Part shown: positions 18,106 to 27,340 of the stretch, piece after piece
Position numbering within the stretch: the first letter of the stretch is position 1
How the letters are laid out: each line of letters begins with the position of its first letter
The notes under the pieces: model-generated
What the model saw: the letters and a program-made list of their open reading frames with translations, nothing else
Databases searched by the model: none
Told to the model about the DNA's origin: nothing
Program-made: the position numbers and the translations under genes
Assembly: GCF_023015865.1 (NCBI RefSeq)
Contig: NZ_JALKBC010000021.1
Span: 1 to 64,000 of the forward strand
Origin: Arenibacter sp. F26102
GTDB taxonomy: Bacteria > Bacteroidota > Bacteroidia > Flavobacteriales > Flavobacteriaceae
DNA length: 64,000 bases
Reading direction: 5' to 3'

Positions 18106-19218
18106 ATGAACACCAAACGAAAATTTATCGTAGATGCCCATTTAGATCTAGCTACCAATGCTATGACATTGAACAGAGATCTGACCCAAACCGTACATGC
18201 TATAAGGGATAATGAAAAATATCTTCAATTATCAGATTACCAAGACCGGGGAAAAGGAACCGTAGCTTTACCTGAAATGAGAGAAGGAAACATAGGATTG
18301 GTGTTTACCACTATGATTTCCCGTGTCTCAAAACAGGGAACACCTTTGGAAACGATGACCCTAACAGGTTGGCACTCCCCTCAACAGGCATATGCAAATG
18401 CCCAGTGTCAGTTACATTGGTACCGCCAAATGGAGGAATTGGGTGAATTAACCCCTATAACTACTAGCCTTGAATTAAAAAATCATTATGAGTATTGGAT
18501 TTCAGATGCCAATTCTAAAACCAAAAAGCCTATTGGTTATATATTAGCCTTAGAAGGAGCAGATTCAATAGTAAATTTAGACTACCTTCATCACTATTAT
18601 ACTCAGGGACTACGCTCTATAGGGCTTTCTCATTTCGGACCTGGAAGGTATGCCTTCGGTACGCATTCCGACGGCTCAGGCGTAACATCCAAAGGTTTTG
18701 AACTACTTCGTGAAATGAATAGTTTAAATATTCTCTTGGATACAACCCATTTGACCGACAAGGGTTTTTTCCAAGCTCTGGACACTTTTCAAGGCAATAT
18801 ACTGGCCAGCCATCAGAATTGTCGAAGTTTAGTTCCAGGAGAGCGTCAGTTCAGCGATGATCAAATCAAACTTATCATTGAAAGAAATGGCGTTATTGGT
18901 GGAGCATTGGACACCTGGATGCTAGTACCAGACTTTAGGATGGGCATAGACGACCCCAAACAAATGAACATAAATTTAGAGAAATTAGTAGATCATTTTG
19001 ATCATATTTGTCAATTAGCGGGGAGTAGTAAAAACATTGGGATAGGTAGTGACCTAGATGGGCTCTTTGGCCTAGAACAGACACCTTATGATATGGACAC
19101 TATTGCCGACCTTCAAAAGTTCGTTTCAATTCTTGAAAATCGTGGTTATTCAAGTGATGATTTAGACAATATTTTCTATAATAATTGGATGAGCCTCCTT
19201 TTTAGAACCTTGGATTAA
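18106..19218 (+). CDS. Membrane-dipeptidase-type (M19) zinc peptidase
   Basis: A 370-residue amidohydrolase-fold dipeptidase. DAHLDLA gives the His-x-Asp metal pair, ALEGADS the bridging Glu, and SHQNCRSLVPGERQ and GIGSDLDGLF the further His and Asp ligands. M19 enzymes cleave dipeptides and tolerate a D-residue at the C-terminal position, which suits the D-amino-acid enzyme in the same operon. There is no signal peptide, so the substrate is imported first. It starts 12 bp after the dehydrogenase gene and is the last gene of the operon; a 962-bp gene-free stretch follows. Confidence 0.9.
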   Translation: MNTKRKFIVDAHLDLATNAMTLNRDLTQTVHAIRDNEKYLQLSDYQDRGKGTVALPEMREGNIGLVFTTMISRVSKQGTPLETMTLTGWHSPQQAYANAQCQLHWYRQMEELGELTPITTSLELKNHYEYWISDANSKTKKPIGYILALEGADSIVNLDYLHHYYTQGLRSIGLSHFGPGRYAFGTHSDGSGVTSKGFELLREMNSLNILLDTTHLTDKGFFQALDTFQGNILASHQNCRSLVPGERQFSDDQIKLIIERNGVIGGALDTWMLVPDFRMGIDDPKQMNINLEKLVDHFDHICQLAGSSKNIGIGSDLDGLFGLEQTPYDMDTIADLQKFVSILENRGYSSDDLDNIFYNNWMSLLFRTLD

Positions 19219-20180
19219 AAAATACTTGGAACAAAACAGCGGACAATTAGCTAAAATTTTAGACTGAAAAGCTCTTTTTCTGATTCAGCCATTGATTTTT
19301 TATCTTAAAGTTGAATCGCCAACTAACCTTTAAATTCCTCCTATCCAAGTCGTAGTCACCAGCCTACTTTCTGGAAAATTTGGGTCATATTCATGGTAGG
19401 GTTATAAAAGTAATGTACAGCAATCAGCCTTGTTTTGCAAATAATGGATTAGGTTCTAATTTTCCTCCCCTAGATACTGGCTTCATGAAAATTATCTATT
19501 TCCACTGTAGTTCCCCAGAAAAAGTTATTCCAGTTTCAATTAATAAATATTCAGATATGACCCTAATATATAGGTTTACATCCTTTGATTCTGTTGCAAG
19601 TTCTTCCATATTTTTGGTCAAGATACCTGACAATTGCCCGAATTCGAAGGTTCAAGGACATGAAATTGGAAAAACTCTTATCAAAAAAAAGTACAGATTT
19701 ATAGTTTCGGGGTCTTCCAGAAATAAATGTGATGGAATTACTTGGCAAAGACAAGAATATAGCCAATACAATAATCCTAAATATTCTTAGAACCTGAGTT
19801 CCATTTAAAACTAAATACACCTTACTGTCTACCAATTAATTAAAGTTGATATTTCCGTCTCCCCGAGCCTACCTACAAAAGACAGGAACAATCGTGAGGT
19901 ACTTGACAATAAAATCATTAAAATGAGGTATGGACTGTCCTATTGGATTTGTATTATTAAAATTATAGCTGTTTAATCTGATTAAAGCTACTGTACAATC
20001 AGAGGAGAAAAGACCAACCCAACTGACTATGGTATCCATGAAAGATATCATATGAATTTCTGAAACCAAACACCCTCATAAAACCTCCGCACCATAAAAG
20101 TGCCTAAAGTGATTATGTAGGTTGACTATAAGGAAATATACTGACCTATGAAGCTATACAAGACATTTCATTTAGATGGC
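19219..20180. other. 962-bp region without a supportable gene
   Basis: This lies between convergent operons. Several open frames exist on both strands (for example 19380-19790 plus and 19563-19835 minus), but they overlap each other, have no recognisable motif and look like chance or debris. A short minus-strand frame at 19496-19651 reads plausibly as protein (MEELATESKDVNLYIRVISE) but is bounded by stops at both ends, so it could be a gene remnant. I cannot assign it. Confidence 0.35.
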
Positions 20181-21578
20181 TTAATCCCCGATGGGAGATA
20201 GCCGATAGGCTGCCAGGCTAGCCAAAGTTAACAGCAGGATCAACAACAAATCCAAATTAAGCCCGAAAACCATATTGGGTATCAATCCCAAGAGCGAACT
20301 GATAAAAATCAACATAGCCATCATGGTAAGAATTGGTATTAGCATTTTCAACCTTCTGGTGCTGAAAATGGCCAAAAATATCATGGGTGCCATAAGCGCT
20401 GTACCAGTAAAGCTGGTACGTGCCAATAAAACCAATTCATCGGAAGCCATTAGGGAAAAAGCCAGGACTACCAGGCCAAAGAAAACTATGGCCACCTTGG
20501 TTATCCCAATCATTTTTTTATCATTTCCTGATAATAATGATCTTAATTCCCCTCCCAAGGCAAAAATCTGGGAGTCAGATGTTGAAATGGCAGCAGCAAT
20601 TAAACCCAAGATAGCAAAAGCAGCAACAAAATTGGATTGATCGGAAATTAAAACGGCACTTATAAATTCGGCGGTATTCAATTCTGGATATTTCACTGCC
20701 CCATACATTCCTATACACAGAGTTGCAAAAATAATAATCAAGGCAAAAACACCCAATCCTATTGCCATTCGGAACAAGGATCTATAATTTTTCATAATAA
20801 TTATCCTAGTCACCACTTGTGGCTGGGTAAAAGGAATCATAGTAATAGCGATCATCGAGGTTATAAGAAATTGGGTTGTAAATAATCCTTTGGGACCTGG
20901 TACTGAAAGCAGCTGTGTATTTACCTCCTCGACTTTTGAAAATAAATTCTCAAGGTTACCAAAATATGAAACACAGTTGTAGGCAATAATACAAATTACT
21001 ACCAACAATATAATTCCTTGCAACATATCACTATATATAATGGCTTTCAACCCCCCCACTTCACTGTATACCAACATAATAAGAACAATCAAAATAGCCC
21101 AGCCCCATATGGGCAAGGCATGAGTAAATGTGGCGTTCAAAAAAATAGCGATTCCCCTTATTTGTATGGCTACATAGGGAACCAAAAAAATAAAGGCCCC
21201 TACAAAAGTGATATACCCTGCATATTTATTTTTATAGCATTTTGCCATTAATCCCGACAATCCCCTAAAATCCTCTCTTCTAGCTGTTTTTCTAAGATAA
21301 TATCCCACCGTAATAATCCCAAAGACCATTACGGCATCCGAGAAAGCCAAAAACAACCATGAACCTATACCATGGGTTCTAAAAAAATCGGGCATTCCGA
21401 TTATGGTAAAGGTACTAAAAAGGGTAGCTGCCAGCGTAAATATACCTAATACCGAACCGACCTTTGAGCCCGCCAAAAAATAGGAGGTTGAATCTTTATT
21501 TTTTTTTCTGGTCATTAATGAAAATGTGACCAATACCCCTATATAAATTATCGCTATTACTATGAATATGGTTATCAT
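20181..21578 (-). CDS. Sodium:solute symporter family transporter
   Basis: A 465-residue inner-membrane protein with about twelve to thirteen transmembrane segments, of the SSS (SLC5-like) family. Marks include TSYFLAGSKVGSVLGIFTL near TM1-2 and AAAISTSDSQIFALGGELR in the helix that carries sodium-site serines. SSS members import sugars, sialic acid, amino acids or carboxylates with sodium. Its start ATG overlaps the stop of the preceding small membrane gene by 4 bp (ATGA), so the two are translationally coupled and probably form one transporter. It ends the six-gene sugar operon, so a monosaccharide or uronate is the likely cargo. The ligand is not readable. Confidence 0.88.
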   Translation of the reverse strand: MITIFIVIAIIYIGVLVTFSLMTRKKNKDSTSYFLAGSKVGSVLGIFTLAATLFSTFTIIGMPDFFRTHGIGSWLFLAFSDAVMVFGIITVGYYLRKTARREDFRGLSGLMAKCYKNKYAGYITFVGAFIFLVPYVAIQIRGIAIFLNATFTHALPIWGWAILIVLIMLVYSEVGGLKAIIYSDMLQGIILLVVICIIAYNCVSYFGNLENLFSKVEEVNTQLLSVPGPKGLFTTQFLITSMIAITMIPFTQPQVVTRIIIMKNYRSLFRMAIGLGVFALIIIFATLCIGMYGAVKYPELNTAEFISAVLISDQSNFVAAFAILGLIAAAISTSDSQIFALGGELRSLLSGNDKKMIGITKVAIVFFGLVVLAFSLMASDELVLLARTSFTGTALMAPMIFLAIFSTRRLKMLIPILTMMAMLIFISSLLGLIPNMVFGLNLDLLLILLLTLASLAAYRLSPIGD

Positions 21579-21802
21579 TCCTCAGAAGAATTAATGCTTC
21601 CAGGATGCACAAAGGTTCCCAACACGGTTAAAAGGACAAGTCCTATGCTCAATAAAATATTAACCCATAAGACATAAGGCATTCCAAATAATTTAGGATC
21701 AAAAGTGTTTTTTGGCAAGGCTAAGGGGCTTAAGCCAAATACAATAATGGCTGCAGCTGAAATGCAACATAACAGCCATAATTTTTCCTTGACATATTTC
21801 AT
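21575..21802 (-). CDS. Small two-helix membrane subunit of the SSS transporter
   Basis: A 75-residue protein from the ATG at 21802 (starting MKYVKEKLW), with two hydrophobic helices (IIVFGLSPLALP region and VLWVNILLSIGLVLLTVLG). An upstream in-frame ATG at 21847 would add 15 residues lacking hydrophobic character, so I prefer the shorter form. Short two-helix proteins encoded immediately before sodium:solute symporters (DUF3311/DUF997-like) are known companions of these transporters. The 4-bp overlap with the symporter supports that here. The exact family is not certain. Confidence 0.7.
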   Translation of the reverse strand: MKYVKEKLWLLCCISAAAIIVFGLSPLALPKNTFDPKLFGMPYVLWVNILLSIGLVLLTVLGTFVHPGSINSSEE

Positions 21803-21915
21803 AATGTAATATTTTTTAGGGGGCGTAATAGCCCTGATTAAATTCATTCAATACGAAAACCCAAAAGTTGTTATTCTCCTTAAGAGCTAAGGGAAAAATC
21901 TAAAGCCTTAGGTTT

Positions 21916-22692
21916 TTAAAGTCTTCCCATAGAAAGTCCTCCATCTACAAGGATTACCTGTCCTGTAGAATATAGAAAATCACCCTTCGCTAAGGAAGCG
22001 ACCACCTTACCTACATCACTAGGTTGCCCCCATCTTCTTTGTAAGGCAATGCCTTCTTCAAACAATTTATCATACTTGGCTTTCACCCCGGCCGTCATAT
22101 CGGTCTCAATTATTCCGGGACGTACTTCGTAAACAGGAATATCAAAGTCACCAAGCCTTACCGCAAATAATTGGGTTACCATAGCCAGGCCTGCTTTTGA
22201 TATACAATATTCTCCGCGATTAATAGAGGCCATAGTTGCCGAAACCGAAGATATATTAATGATGCACCCTTGAAAACCTGAATCTATTTTTCGCTGTGCT
22301 ATCATCCATTGGGATACCATTTGGGTCATAAAAAAAGTGCCCTTTAGGTTTATTCCCAGAACCCTATCGAAACTTTCCTCTGTGGTCTCCAAAACATCAT
22401 TCCTTTCCAGAGGAGCCACCCCGGCATTATTGACCAGAATATTCAACTGTCCAAAATTGTTCTTAATTTGTTGAATTATTCGAAGCCTATCTTCGCTGTT
22501 TCCCAAATTCCCACGACAGTATAAAACCTCTACTCCTAAGTCACGTAACTCTTCCAATACAGATTGCACCTCCTCTTCGTGGCGCATACCATTTACAGCT
22601 ATATTAAAACCAGCCTTGGCCAGATATTTCGATATACTAAATCCTATGCCCCTACTGCCTCCGGTGACCAATGCCGATTTTTTCGTTTTCAT
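21916..22692 (-). CDS. Short-chain dehydrogenase/reductase
   Basis: A 258-residue classical SDR. TGGSRGIGFSIS is the NAD(P)-binding TGxxxGIG motif, NILVNNAGVAP the NNAG motif, and YCISKAG the catalytic YxxxK. The gene starts 30 bp downstream of the Gfo/Idh oxidoreductase and lies 68 bp before the small membrane subunit. In this operon it probably reduces or oxidises a keto sugar (uronate, aldonate or 3-keto sugar). FabG-like fatty acid synthesis is less likely given the context. The ATG at 22692 is the only sensible start, because TGGSRGIG follows within ten residues. Confidence 0.88.
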   Translation of the reverse strand: MKTKKSALVTGGSRGIGFSISKYLAKAGFNIAVNGMRHEEEVQSVLEELRDLGVEVLYCRGNLGNSEDRLRIIQQIKNNFGQLNILVNNAGVAPLERNDVLETTEESFDRVLGINLKGTFFMTQMVSQWMIAQRKIDSGFQGCIINISSVSATMASINRGEYCISKAGLAMVTQLFAVRLGDFDIPVYEVRPGIIETDMTAGVKAKYDKLFEEGIALQRRWGQPSDVGKVVASLAKGDFLYSTGQVILVDGGLSMGRL

Positions 22693-22722
22693 ATGATAAT
22701 TTACTCTTTGACCTACAATACT

Positions 22723-23871
22723 TTATTTTAATTCCGGAATATCTACCCAAGCTCTTTTAGACCAGCTTTCCAAACCTTTTTCTGCCAACTGGACTCCTTT
22801 TGCCCCTTCAAGTATTGACCATGGAAATGGATCATCCTTCACAATATGTTTCAGGAACAATTCCCACTGTACCTTAAAGGCGTTATCGTAATCTTCTTGT
22901 TCGGGCACCAAACTCCAATCCTCATAAAAATCTATGGGTTGTTTAATATCCGGATTCCATATGGGCTTTGGTGTATTGCCATAATGCTGAATATAACAAT
23001 CTCTAAGGCCAGCCACGGCAGAACCCTTGGTGCCATCTACCTGAAGAGTCAAAAGATCGTCCCGTCTTACCCGAACTGTCCATGAAGAATTAAAGTTGGC
23101 TATAACCCCTCCTTCCAATTCAAAAGTAGCATAGGCCGAATCATCCGCAGTACACCTATACCTTTTGCCATTTTCATCGATACGCTCCGGGATATGGGTG
23201 GCCCCATAACAGGAAACCGCTTTTACATTGCCAAAAAGATTATCGAGGACGTACCTCCAATGACAAAGCATATCCACAATAATACCCCCATCTTTTTCCT
23301 TTACATAATTCCAACTGGGCCTCTGAGCCGCAATGGTATCCCCTTCGAAAACCCAATATCCAAATTCCCCGCGAACTGAAAGGATTTCCCCAAAAAAACC
23401 TTGCTCTTTAAGTCTTTTAATTTTCAACATTCCGGGAAGCCATAGCTTATCCTGAACCACACCGTTCTTTAGGTTTGCCTTATTACAGAGTTGATAAAGT
23501 TCCAACACCTCTTCTGTAGATATTCCAACAGGTTTTTCACAATAAATATGTTTCCCTGCCTTTATTGCTTTTTTTACGGCAGGAGCCCTTCTTCCCGTGG
23601 TTTGGGAGTCAAAATATATCTGATAATAGGGGTCGTTCATCACACTGTCAAGATCTGTCGTAATCTTTTCTACTCCGGAAATGAATTTCAAATGTTCCAA
23701 TTTCGCCATATTTCTCCCGACCAATACGGGATCTGGCATAATGATTTCAGCTTCATTTATCTTTACTCCTCCCTGCTTGATTATCTCAACAATAGAACGC
23801 ATCAAATGCTGGTTGGTTCCCATTCTTCCGGTAACCCCGTTCATGATAATGCCTACTTTATGTATTTTCAT
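22723..23871 (-). CDS. Cytoplasmic Gfo/Idh/MocA-family oxidoreductase
   Basis: A 382-residue NAD(P)-dependent oxidoreductase without a signal peptide. GIIMNGVTGRMGTNQ is a slightly unusual nucleotide-binding loop, and HIYCEKPVGIS the EKP motif with its catalytic lysine. The C-terminal alpha/beta domain follows (GGIIVDMLCHWRYVLDNLFG). The N-terminus has an extra insert (residues about 25-65) compared with typical family members. It sits between a TIM-barrel isomerase and an SDR, a combination seen in operons that oxidise, epimerise and reduce uncommon sugars through 3-keto intermediates. Substrate unknown. Confidence 0.88.
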   Translation of the reverse strand: MKIHKVGIIMNGVTGRMGTNQHLMRSIVEIIKQGGVKINEAEIIMPDPVLVGRNMAKLEHLKFISGVEKITTDLDSVMNDPYYQIYFDSQTTGRRAPAVKKAIKAGKHIYCEKPVGISTEEVLELYQLCNKANLKNGVVQDKLWLPGMLKIKRLKEQGFFGEILSVRGEFGYWVFEGDTIAAQRPSWNYVKEKDGGIIVDMLCHWRYVLDNLFGNVKAVSCYGATHIPERIDENGKRYRCTADDSAYATFELEGGVIANFNSSWTVRVRRDDLLTLQVDGTKGSAVAGLRDCYIQHYGNTPKPIWNPDIKQPIDFYEDWSLVPEQEDYDNAFKVQWELFLKHIVKDDPFPWSILEGAKGVQLAEKGLESWSKRAWVDIPELK

Positions 23872-23907
23872 AATTCCTGATTTTTGATTCCTGTTGTTTA
23901 ATGAGGT

Positions 23908-24732
23908 TTAACTTTCCCAGTAATTGGAATAGCTTTTTACAATCTTGTCCATAAATTCATTTTGATCTAGCTTCCAAAATTTTTCTGAAAATATTTCCAC
24001 TTCGTGAAAACCATTAAATCCTGATTTGGCCACCCAATTTTTTATTTGCTGAAGTTTTATACATCCCTCCCCCATCAAACCGCGATCCAGTAGCAAATCG
24101 GTAGTTGGAACGTTCCAATCACAAATATGAAATGCGGAAAAATTGCCATGTTCCTGGCACCTGTAAATCTCCTTTTCTAGATTGGGATCCCACCATAGGT
24201 GGTACACGTCCACAGCTACCCCGACCCACTTGGAATCTATGGCCTCTGCCATGCAATTGGCCTGTTCCAGACTGTTAATTGCCGATCGCGTATCGGCATA
24301 CATAGGGTGTAGGGGCTCTATGGTTAACTGCACCTTGTTCTGCGTTGCATAATTAACCAGGGATTCAATTCCTCCCTGTATTTGTTTACGTGATTCCTCT
24401 AGGTCTTGAGCGGGTTCCGCACCACAGACCAATACCAACATAGGAGCACCCAGTTCGGCCGCTTCATCGATCATTTTTTTATTGTCCTCTATAGCCTTAT
24501 CCCTTTTTGCCTTACTGGAGTGGGGAAAGAAACCTCCCCTTACATAGGACACTACTTCCATTCCATTTTTACGGATAAGATCCCCACTTTTTCGAGCCCC
24601 TAATTGTTGGGCGCTATCTTGCCATACCGACACTCCCCCAATCCCATGTTGGGCGTAATTTTCCACAGCCTCGCTTAATTTCCAAGGCTTGGTGGTTATG
24701 GTATGCATACACATTTTAGAAAAATCTATCAT
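23908..24732 (-). CDS. Sugar phosphate isomerase/epimerase-type TIM-barrel protein
   Basis: A 274-residue AP-endonuclease-2-like TIM barrel. Metal ligands are spread over LTIEPLHPMYADTRSAINS (Glu, His), VGVAVDVYHLWWDP (Asp, His), FSAFHICDWNVP (His, Asp) and GFHEVEIFSEKFW (Glu). These enzymes isomerise or epimerise ketoses, or dehydrate 3-keto sugars such as inosose, with Mn or Zn. The gene starts 2 bp after the stop of the GH88-like hydrolase. With the flanking Gfo/Idh oxidoreductase it suggests inositol-like or 3-keto-sugar chemistry. No specific substrate can be claimed. Confidence 0.87.
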   Translation of the reverse strand: MIDFSKMCMHTITTKPWKLSEAVENYAQHGIGGVSVWQDSAQQLGARKSGDLIRKNGMEVVSYVRGGFFPHSSKAKRDKAIEDNKKMIDEAAELGAPMLVLVCGAEPAQDLEESRKQIQGGIESLVNYATQNKVQLTIEPLHPMYADTRSAINSLEQANCMAEAIDSKWVGVAVDVYHLWWDPNLEKEIYRCQEHGNFSAFHICDWNVPTTDLLLDRGLMGEGCIKLQQIKNWVAKSGFNGFHEVEIFSEKFWKLDQNEFMDKIVKSYSNYWES

Positions 24733-24734
24733 AT

Positions 24735-26120
24735 TTATTGCCTTTCCGTACTCCCAAAAAAAGTGTAGTACTTTTTATCGTCCATCAACCTTTGCAGGTA
24801 CAATCCCAATTCCATGGCATGATAATCTCCCCACATACTGGATTCACCATTGGGAATGACGCTTCCAGCGGGTATATGATCCCAGCCATTGGGTCGATGG
24901 TAAATGGAGTGCAGTATTAAACCTTGATGGTTCGGATCAGTACTTAAATAGGGGTCGCTAAAAATAGACTCCGCGGTCAAGAGACCCGCCTGAATATATT
25001 TTTCTCCCTCGTCATCTCCTTTATCCAACAAAAACTTGCCTAATCTCAACAAGCCCTGTGCACCTATGACGGCAGCCGAGCTATCAACTGGCTCAAAATC
25101 GTTGAATGGATCTGAAGGCCTATCCAAATAATCCTCCCCCAATTTATAAAGCAATGGTGCACCGGTATCCCAATAGGTAATTCCATCCGAAGCGGTTTTA
25201 GCTATAAAACAATCACAAGTAGCTTTTGCTGCCTTCAAAAATGTTTCTTCTATTTCCTTTTTACCTCCCAAAACTTCCATTTCGTCCTCCTCTATGGTCT
25301 CCAAAAACTCCAATTCCTCAGCGAAACCTAACATGGCCCAACTTAGGCCCCTTGTCCATGTACTAAAACCTGTATATCCCTGTTGAGAGTTAGGACAACG
25401 AAAATTTCCATCATTAATATTAAAAACGCATTCATGAACCGTTCTACTTTCCGTATCATAACTGTCTCTCCCTTTGCCGTAATAAACAGAGTATTTGGCT
25501 GTGGCCAAGGAATGCAATACCCCTCGATCTAGGAGACTGATTCTTTTGTCATTTTCTCCCATCAACCCATGACCGAGCTTATGGGCAACCATCAGTGATC
25601 TGACCGTTCTGACTGTATCCACAAACAAAGAATGTGGTCCGTTAAAGGAATACATAAACCCCCCTTCTTTAATAGGTGTCCATCTTTTGGCTTGCACCGC
25701 TCCAGAAACTTTAAGGGCCAATTCGTAGAAATTACGCTCCCATTCTTGCTCAGGAATTCTACCTTCATTCATTAGGCGCAGTAAATTTCCATAGGTGCTC
25801 ACATTATTAAAACCATGATCGTGCACCCCAAAATGGCTTACATGGGAAGCCATCTTATCAACAGTGTGTTTACGCGCCATAGCCAAGAATTTCTCATCAC
25901 CGGTGACATCATACTGCAAAATTGAACAACCGTATTGAAACCCTTGTGTCCATTCTGTCCAACCTCTCGTGGTATATTTTCCATTAACCGTAAAGACGGG
26001 AGACCCCTTTGTGGCATCATAATCGTTGTCTATCGATAAAATCTTTTGGCCCGATAATTTCCAAAAAGCCTTTAACTTATCTCTTAAGTCTTCAATCTTT
26101 CTTTTGTTGTTGATATTCAT
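24735..26120 (-). CDS. GH88/GH105-like (alpha/alpha)6 unsaturated-glycoside hydrolase, cytoplasmic
   Basis: A 461-residue protein without a signal peptide. GWTEWTQGFQYGCSILQYDV, HFGVHDHGFNNVSTYGN and GYTGFSTWTRGLSWAMLGFA follow the pattern of GH88 unsaturated glucuronyl hydrolases, in which Asp residues of the HD and related loops hydrate the 4,5-double bond left by polysaccharide lyases. No lyase is visible in this window, so the oligosaccharide might be cut elsewhere. It is the first gene of a six-gene operon with isomerase, oxidoreductases and symporter. The family call rests on motif resemblance, so another six-hairpin glycosidase family remains possible. Confidence 0.65.
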   Translation of the reverse strand: MNINNKRKIEDLRDKLKAFWKLSGQKILSIDNDYDATKGSPVFTVNGKYTTRGWTEWTQGFQYGCSILQYDVTGDEKFLAMARKHTVDKMASHVSHFGVHDHGFNNVSTYGNLLRLMNEGRIPEQEWERNFYELALKVSGAVQAKRWTPIKEGGFMYSFNGPHSLFVDTVRTVRSLMVAHKLGHGLMGENDKRISLLDRGVLHSLATAKYSVYYGKGRDSYDTESRTVHECVFNINDGNFRCPNSQQGYTGFSTWTRGLSWAMLGFAEELEFLETIEEDEMEVLGGKKEIEETFLKAAKATCDCFIAKTASDGITYWDTGAPLLYKLGEDYLDRPSDPFNDFEPVDSSAAVIGAQGLLRLGKFLLDKGDDEGEKYIQAGLLTAESIFSDPYLSTDPNHQGLILHSIYHRPNGWDHIPAGSVIPNGESSMWGDYHAMELGLYLQRLMDDKKYYTFFGSTERQ

Positions 26121-26740
26121 AATTATCCATTTATAGATGTAATTTTTTGCGTATTTCTCAAATTTACTTATCTATAACGGAACAAAACCATACAATTAAT
26201 TCAAATAATGATACTTTTTTGACAATTGTTATATACAGCCCAAAAAATTAGACGTACATATTAATTATCTCTCAGGAGACTTTTCGGATAAAATTGTGTT
26301 AGCAGCACTAAATTTCAAGTCATATGTCTTGTAAAGTGATCTTGGAGATTTTGGGTCATCGGCTTCTTTGCCCAGGGTTTTTTGAAAGGTATTTACAACT
26401 CGCAATCATTAATTATAAAGAAAGTTGCTAAGGTAATAGCAGCACTGGCCGGCTTAAAGGATTGGGTGATACCTAACAGGGTTTTGCAATTTTAAATCAA
26501 GGTGAGCTAGTCTTAAGAGTCTGGACCTATAAATTGCAAGAATAGCAGCAAATGAGTTTATATAGGTATTTGAATTTTCAATAAGTAATTTTCTCCGGGG
26601 AAAGCCCAAGGAGCATTTTAAAGGAACACGTATTGAGCTTTTGAAGTTTACTAACGAGACAAATCTCGGGGCATTTACCCCTTTAGAACAAATAAAATTC
26701 TCCAAGAAATCTTTTCCCTTAGCTTGACAGTTAGAAAGTC
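26121..26740. other. 620-bp AT-rich intergenic region
   Basis: It holds the upstream region of the sugar operon (near 26130-26280) and nothing else I can assign. Short frames on both strands, such as a minus-strand one at 26454-26705, lack motifs. Two short plus-strand stretches (near 26380-26492 and 26590-26725) read like fragments of protein but are interrupted and could be relics. Confidence 0.35.
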
Positions 26741-27292
26741 CTAGCCCTTTGAAAAAATTAAATCAAAATCAATATTAACGTTATCGCCTACTATAATCTG
26801 GCCGAACATTGCCGTGGGCGGTTCCATATTAAAATCTTGCAACTTTATTTCCTTACTGCCCGTAAAAACATACTTCCCACCTACTTCTTGGAATTCCGAT
26901 GCAATGTCTACTTTTTTTTCAGCTCCAGCGATATTGAGCATGCCCATAATATGAAATGAATTTTCCGCGCTTCCGTCCTTCTTTATTTCTTTGAATTTAA
27001 AGGATACTTCAGGATGTTCCTCCACCTTTAGGGCAGCATGCATTTTCTTGTCCATAGCCGCACCCCGTTCACTATTTATCCCGGCAACTTCTACCTGAAA
27101 ATTCAAATTTTTAAGTACCCCAGCATCCATTTTCATAGATCCCTTCATTGAATTGGCTATCACTGTCCAATCATGAATTGTAGAACTACCATTTATTTTT
27201 AGGACACTTTCCTTGGCCAAGGTGTATGTTTCTTGTGCATAGCCAGCAAAAACGAGGAATAATAACGCTATTAGGGACAGTCTATTTTTCAT
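26741..27292 (-). CDS. YceI-family periplasmic lipocalin-like protein
   Basis: A 183-residue exported protein with a type I signal peptide (cleavage near VFAGYAQE). The YceI core is intact: VLKINGSSTIHDWTVIANSM, then ERGAAMDKKMHAALKVEEHP, then the C-terminal GDNVNIDFDLIFS strand. YceI proteins form a small beta-barrel that binds isoprenoid or other lipids, and some respond to acid or osmotic stress. The gene is 48 bp downstream of the FGE-like lipoprotein gene on the same strand, so the two may be co-transcribed. No ligand can be inferred. Confidence 0.92.
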   Translation of the reverse strand: MKNRLSLIALLFLVFAGYAQETYTLAKESVLKINGSSTIHDWTVIANSMKGSMKMDAGVLKNLNFQVEVAGINSERGAAMDKKMHAALKVEEHPEVSFKFKEIKKDGSAENSFHIMGMLNIAGAEKKVDIASEFQEVGGKYVFTGSKEIKLQDFNMEPPTAMFGQIIVGDNVNIDFDLIFSKG

Positions 27293-27340
27293 CTGTTAAA
27301 TTTATTGTTCTAATTACCAAGTGTTTTTATTGGGATCCAC

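Noticed and set aside
19380-19835. Overlapping plus- and minus-strand frames of 90-136 codons in the 962-bp gap.
   Set aside because: They overlap each other, have no recognisable motif and no operon context.
26454-26705. An 83-codon minus-strand frame before the YceI gene.
   Set aside because: No signal, domain or conserved motif; it lies in AT-rich intergenic DNA between two genes.
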